In this document: one piece after another, positions 4,598 through 6,340 of the stretch | Layout of the letters: the number at the start of each line of letters is the position of its first letter | Position numbering within the stretch: position 1 is the stretch's first letter | Origin: Pseudomonadota bacterium | Lineage (GTDB): Bacteria; Pseudomonadota; Gammaproteobacteria; Halothiobacillales; Halothiobacillaceae | Direction of reading: 5' to 3' | Assembly: GCA_021795795.1 (NCBI GenBank) | Contig: JAJYPA010000483.1 | Coordinates: 1 to 6,340, forward strand | DNA length: 6,340 bases | The notes under the pieces: generated by a model | What the model was told of the DNA's origin: nothing | Database searches by the model: none | What the model saw: only the letters and a program-made list of their open reading frames with translations | Translations under genes and position numbers: made by a program

Positions 4598-4746
4598 AGG
4601 GATGATCTTCCTGTGGATTATGAGACAGAATGCATCCTTCTGTCTCGTGGGCGCTGACCCCTGAGCGGCGGATGGCCCGGTTTTGCGGGGTTCTTTGCCT
4701 GCCGGTGAGCGGCTGTTATGGGACATTACGATGAGGCTGCTCATTT
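4598..4746. other. Intergenic region with a 9-bp-stem hairpin
   Basis: Separates the 3' end of the DUF2442 gene from the Dcd-like operon. The main feature is GAGACAGAA/TTCTGTCTC (4622-4630, 4638-4646), a perfect 9-bp stem with a 7-nt loop but no T-run. Near its right end ATGAG-GCTG-CTCAT followed by TTTT (4731-4748) could act as a weak rightward terminator. An open frame of 98 codons across 4466-4762 on the minus strand overlaps copy B and these hairpins and is not credited as a gene. Confidence 0.55.
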
Positions 4747-5004
4747 TTACCGGAGTACCCACTCCCCATGCGTCTTGATAGCGTCGTACATGGCATCCGG
4801 CGCGAGGTCCACGTCACCGGGCCACGTTAAGGCGCCATGGTCGATATGTACCTGGCTGAACATCACGGGGTCTTTCAACGGGGCGAAAACACCCGTTAGA
4901 TGACTTGGTTCAAAACGTACTTGTCCTTGTGTTCCGTCGGCAAAGCGCACTCTCAGTGCTAGCGGCTGCTCCGTCTGGACGTCGACGACATCCCATTCCA
5001 TCAT
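4747..5004 (-). CDS. DUF2442 domain protein (probable antitoxin-like partner)
   Basis: An 85-aa protein that covers the whole DUF2442 domain: an initial strand region (WDVVDVQTEQPLALRVRFADG, to about residue 24), the conserved GVFAPLKD (38-45), and WPGDVDLAPDAMYD (61-74). The start is the first of two adjacent ATGs; AGGAG overlapping the stop codon of the preceding gene lies 9 bases upstream. The gap to the DUF4160 gene is only 12 bp, so they form one leftward operon. DUF2442 genes are frequently paired with DUF4160 genes and the pair has been proposed as a toxin-antitoxin type module, but I know of no settled biochemical function. The product is cytosolic, small and acidic. Confidence 0.88.
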   Translation of the reverse strand: MMEWDVVDVQTEQPLALRVRFADGTQGQVRFEPSHLTGVFAPLKDPVMFSQVHIDHGALTWPGDVDLAPDAMYDAIKTHGEWVLR

Positions 5005-5016
5005 GGCGTGTATCTC

Positions 5017-5277
5017 CTATAGCAAAGGCTCTATCGGCTTTGGTTGCTGCTTCGCCTGACACAATGCCCAATCTTCCAGAAGTTCCTGCTGATGCAGTTC
5101 GGTCCAGTCGAGAACAAGCTCCTGAGCGCGACGGGGCAGGTGCCCTCTGATGACGGACAAGGACTCTATGGCAATGACCGCCTTGAACTCCGCGTACTGA
5201 ACATGGAAGTGGGCGGGACTATGGTCATCGAAAAACATTTTGATGAGCATTCCGTAAAATGTGCTTATCGTGGGCAA
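5017..5277 (-). CDS. DUF4160 domain protein, likely TTG start
   Basis: An 86-aa protein with the DUF4160 pattern: PTISTFYGMLIKMFFDDHSP, then AHFHVQY (22-28), a central strand pair (AVIAIESLSVIRG), and LPRRAQELVLDWTELHQQEL ending the domain, followed by a Pro/Lys-rich tail. The family usually begins MPTI; here an ATG five codons upstream (5292) would add MEGVC, but the codon aligned with the family's Met is TTG (5277-5275). A GGAGGGA lies 6 bases before that TTG and within the extension, so TTG is the better start. First gene of a leftward operon with DUF2442. It is divergent from the HTH gene at 5382 across about 100 bp. Proposed toxin-like role is inference from the pairing. Confidence 0.88.
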   Translation of the reverse strand: MPTISTFYGMLIKMFFDDHSPAHFHVQYAEFKAVIAIESLSVIRGHLPRRAQELVLDWTELHQQELLEDWALCQAKQQPKPIEPLL

Positions 5278-5381
5278 GCAGACTCCCTCCATGTCCTAGC
5301 CACATACTACATTTTCTGGCAGGAACATCCTACCATATAGGTGCGGACATCGCGCGACATAAAAGGTTACAGCAGGAGACT

Positions 5382-5783
5382 ATGGCAAAGGTCAGTGTTA
5401 CAGAGGCGGCAAAGCTGGCCGGAGTGGGTCGCCAGCAGCTCTATAGAGGGTATATATCAACCGGAAAAATAAGTGTTGAGAGAGATCACCAAGGCCGACC
5501 AATGATAGATACGGCGGAGATCATCCGAGTTTTTGGTGTTCTACAGGCGACGCCAGAAGCGACGCAGAATGTGCAAGAGGCGACTATAGATAAACGGCTC
5601 TTGGACAGTGAGTTACAGACCTATCTTGAGACAAGAGAGGAGATCATAGAGACGCTCAAGGAGCAGTTGAGTGAGGCCAAGGAGAGGGAGGTGTGGCTAC
5701 GTCAGCAGCTTGAGCGGGCGCAGGCGGTGCTGACCGATCAGAGGGCACCATCGCCACGTCCTTGGTGGCGATTCTGGGGATAG
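5382..5783 (+). CDS. Plasmid-type HTH plus coiled-coil DNA-binding protein
   Basis: A 133-aa protein starting MAKVSVTEAAKLAGVGRQQL. Residues about 3-48 form a MerR/excisionase-like helix-turn-helix (TEAAKLAGV, then YRGYISTGKISV, with the wing ending MIDTAEIIRVFG). Residues about 66-118 are Glu/Lys/Leu-rich and should form a coiled coil. The end is the aromatic tail PWWRFWG. This HTH + 'ELIRVFG' + coiled coil + W-rich tail layout is known from small plasmid replication-associated or regulatory proteins; the exact role is not settled. The frame is open upstream to 5259, but AGGAG (5374-5378) just before the ATG and the family-like N-terminus fix the start; the 3-base spacing is short. It supports a plasmid or integrated-plasmid origin for this end of the window. 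Confidence 0.82.
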   Translation: MAKVSVTEAAKLAGVGRQQLYRGYISTGKISVERDHQGRPMIDTAEIIRVFGVLQATPEATQNVQEATIDKRLLDSELQTYLETREEIIETLKEQLSEAKEREVWLRQQLERAQAVLTDQRAPSPRPWWRFWG

Positions 5784-5833
5784 CATTCCGCTTGCCATGC
5801 AATCATGGACAGCATAAAGCGCGGGGCCCCAAT

Positions 5834-6007
5834 ATGGCGACAGTTACCGTGAGAAATCTGCCGGCCGAGGTGCATCGTGCGCTGCGTGTGCGCGCAGCAA
5901 CACGCGGCCGCAACACTGAGGCCAAAATCCGCGACATCCTCGAATCGACCGTTCGCCCGCCAAAGCGGCTTCGCCTGTCGTCCGTCATCAGCGTGTGTGT
6001 GGCATAA
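5834..6007 (+). pseudogene. FitA-like ribbon-helix-helix antitoxin, truncated, no toxin
   Basis: A 57-aa ORF beginning MATVTVRNLPAEVHRALRVR, a typical FitA/VapB-type ribbon-helix-helix: strand TVTVRNLP (3-10), helix VHRALRVRAATRG, then NTEAKIRDILESTVRPPKRLRL. Family members continue for roughly 25-35 more residues, which carry the toxin-binding tail; here the frame changes to SSVISVCVA and stops, and no other frame restores it, so the C-terminus is lost or replaced. No PIN-domain toxin follows; the next gene encodes a NERD protein. DNA binding may persist. The RBS is poor; GGGGCCCC (5823-5830), a perfect palindrome, sits just before the start and a CCATG-CAAT-CATGG dyad (5795-5808) upstream, either of which could be an operator. 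It could still be expressed as a solo regulator. Confidence 0.72.
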
Positions 6008-6077
6008 CCGCCTCGATCATCTAATATGACAGATTACAGAGTGGTTTTTTAACACCTACCAGAAGGCACTTCACCGC

Positions 6078-6340
6078 ATGATCCTCAAAGAACGGGATAT
6101 CAGTTGGCGCAAAAAAGCCATGGAACTAGATCTCCTGCTGTCCTGTCATCTCACGCCCGAGCACCGCCGCGTAGTGGAGCAAGAGAAGTGGAACCTGCAA
6201 GCCGGAGAAAGTGCTGAAGCTCAGGTTGCCTATGATCTCAATTTTCGGTTTAGGGAATATGAAAACTGGGTACTGCTCCATGACCTGCGCCTGGTCGATG
6301 GAAATGATGTAGCACAGATTGACCATCTGCTGATGGTGCG
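6078..6340 (+). CDS. NERD domain (nuclease-related) protein, 5' part
   Basis: An open frame from ATG at 6078 that has no stop before the window edge (87 full codons). After a charged helical N-terminus (MILKERDISWRKKAMELDLL) comes GESAEAQVAYDLNFRF and then ENWVLLHDLRLVDGN followed by AQIDHLLM. The 'GE..E..VA..L', 'vLHDLRL' and 'QIDHLL' blocks are the start of the NERD domain, a restriction-nuclease-like fold in which the Asp of QIDH is a predicted metal ligand; the E-x-K motif would lie beyond the edge. An AGAAGG (6061-6066) is 11 bases upstream. No in-frame start exists further up before a stop (6027). Role is unknown; NERD proteins are common in mobile and defence contexts. Confidence 0.85.
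   Translation, partial: MILKERDISWRKKAMELDLLLSCHLTPEHRRVVEQEKWNLQAGESAEAQVAYDLNFRFREYENWVLLHDLRLVDGNDVAQIDHLLMV

Noticed and set aside
4622..4646. GAGACAGAA hairpin as terminator
   Set aside because: Strong stem but no T-run on either strand.
4466..4762. 98-codon leftward ORF upstream of the Dcd-like operon
   Set aside because: It spans the 55-bp repeat copy B, the operator-like dyad and a 9-bp-stem hairpin, and has no RBS.
6126..6326. 66-codon leftward ORF at the right edge
   Set aside because: Shadow of the NERD reading frame on the other strand.

Overview
This 6.3 kb window looks like accessory DNA (plasmid, integrative element or genomic-island material) from a proteobacterium. It has no housekeeping operons, rRNA or tRNA. 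It contains at least two toxin-antitoxin-type modules, an orphan antitoxin-like gene, a plasmid-type HTH/coiled-coil protein, a NERD-domain gene and long non-coding stretches full of palindromes. The close match of its mqsRA to E. coli MqsR/MqsA and the sigma70-type promoters fit a gamma-proteobacterial or related host. The species cannot be told from the sequence; an acidophilic sulfur oxidiser is a guess only.

Layout. Positions 1-1260 are read mostly leftward: a partial winged-helix gene at the left edge coupled by an ATGA overlap to a small unknown ORF, a possible ~110-nt RNA with its own promoter and terminator (369-482), a possible 55-aa gene (686-853), and a complete 52-aa gene (1039-1197) with consensus promoter, good RBS and intrinsic terminator. 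Positions 1260-1780 hold no convincing gene. Positions 1785-2528 are an intact mqsRA operon with a double operator and an apparently leaderless toxin start. Positions 2529-3207 are non-coding: a solo end resembling a Tn3-family terminal inverted repeat, then a dense run of palindromes including a perfect 20-bp one and a 39-nt hairpin.

Positions 3208-4426 are a more AT-rich leftward cluster: an unknown 95-aa protein overlapping a Dcd-family dCTP deaminase, then an unknown 85-aa protein. A 55-bp direct repeat (82% identical, with a compensatory change in its internal hairpin) lies upstream of the first gene and again between the second and third. This is the best candidate for an undescribed system. 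Positions 4747-5277 are a leftward DUF4160-DUF2442 pair whose first gene probably starts at TTG.

From 5382 the genes run rightward: an HTH plus coiled-coil plasmid-type protein, a C-terminally truncated FitA-like ribbon-helix-helix antitoxin without a toxin, and the start of a NERD-domain protein cut by the window edge. The region as a whole reads as a stability and defence collection. The link between dCTP deaminase and phage defence is inference, not shown by the sequence.
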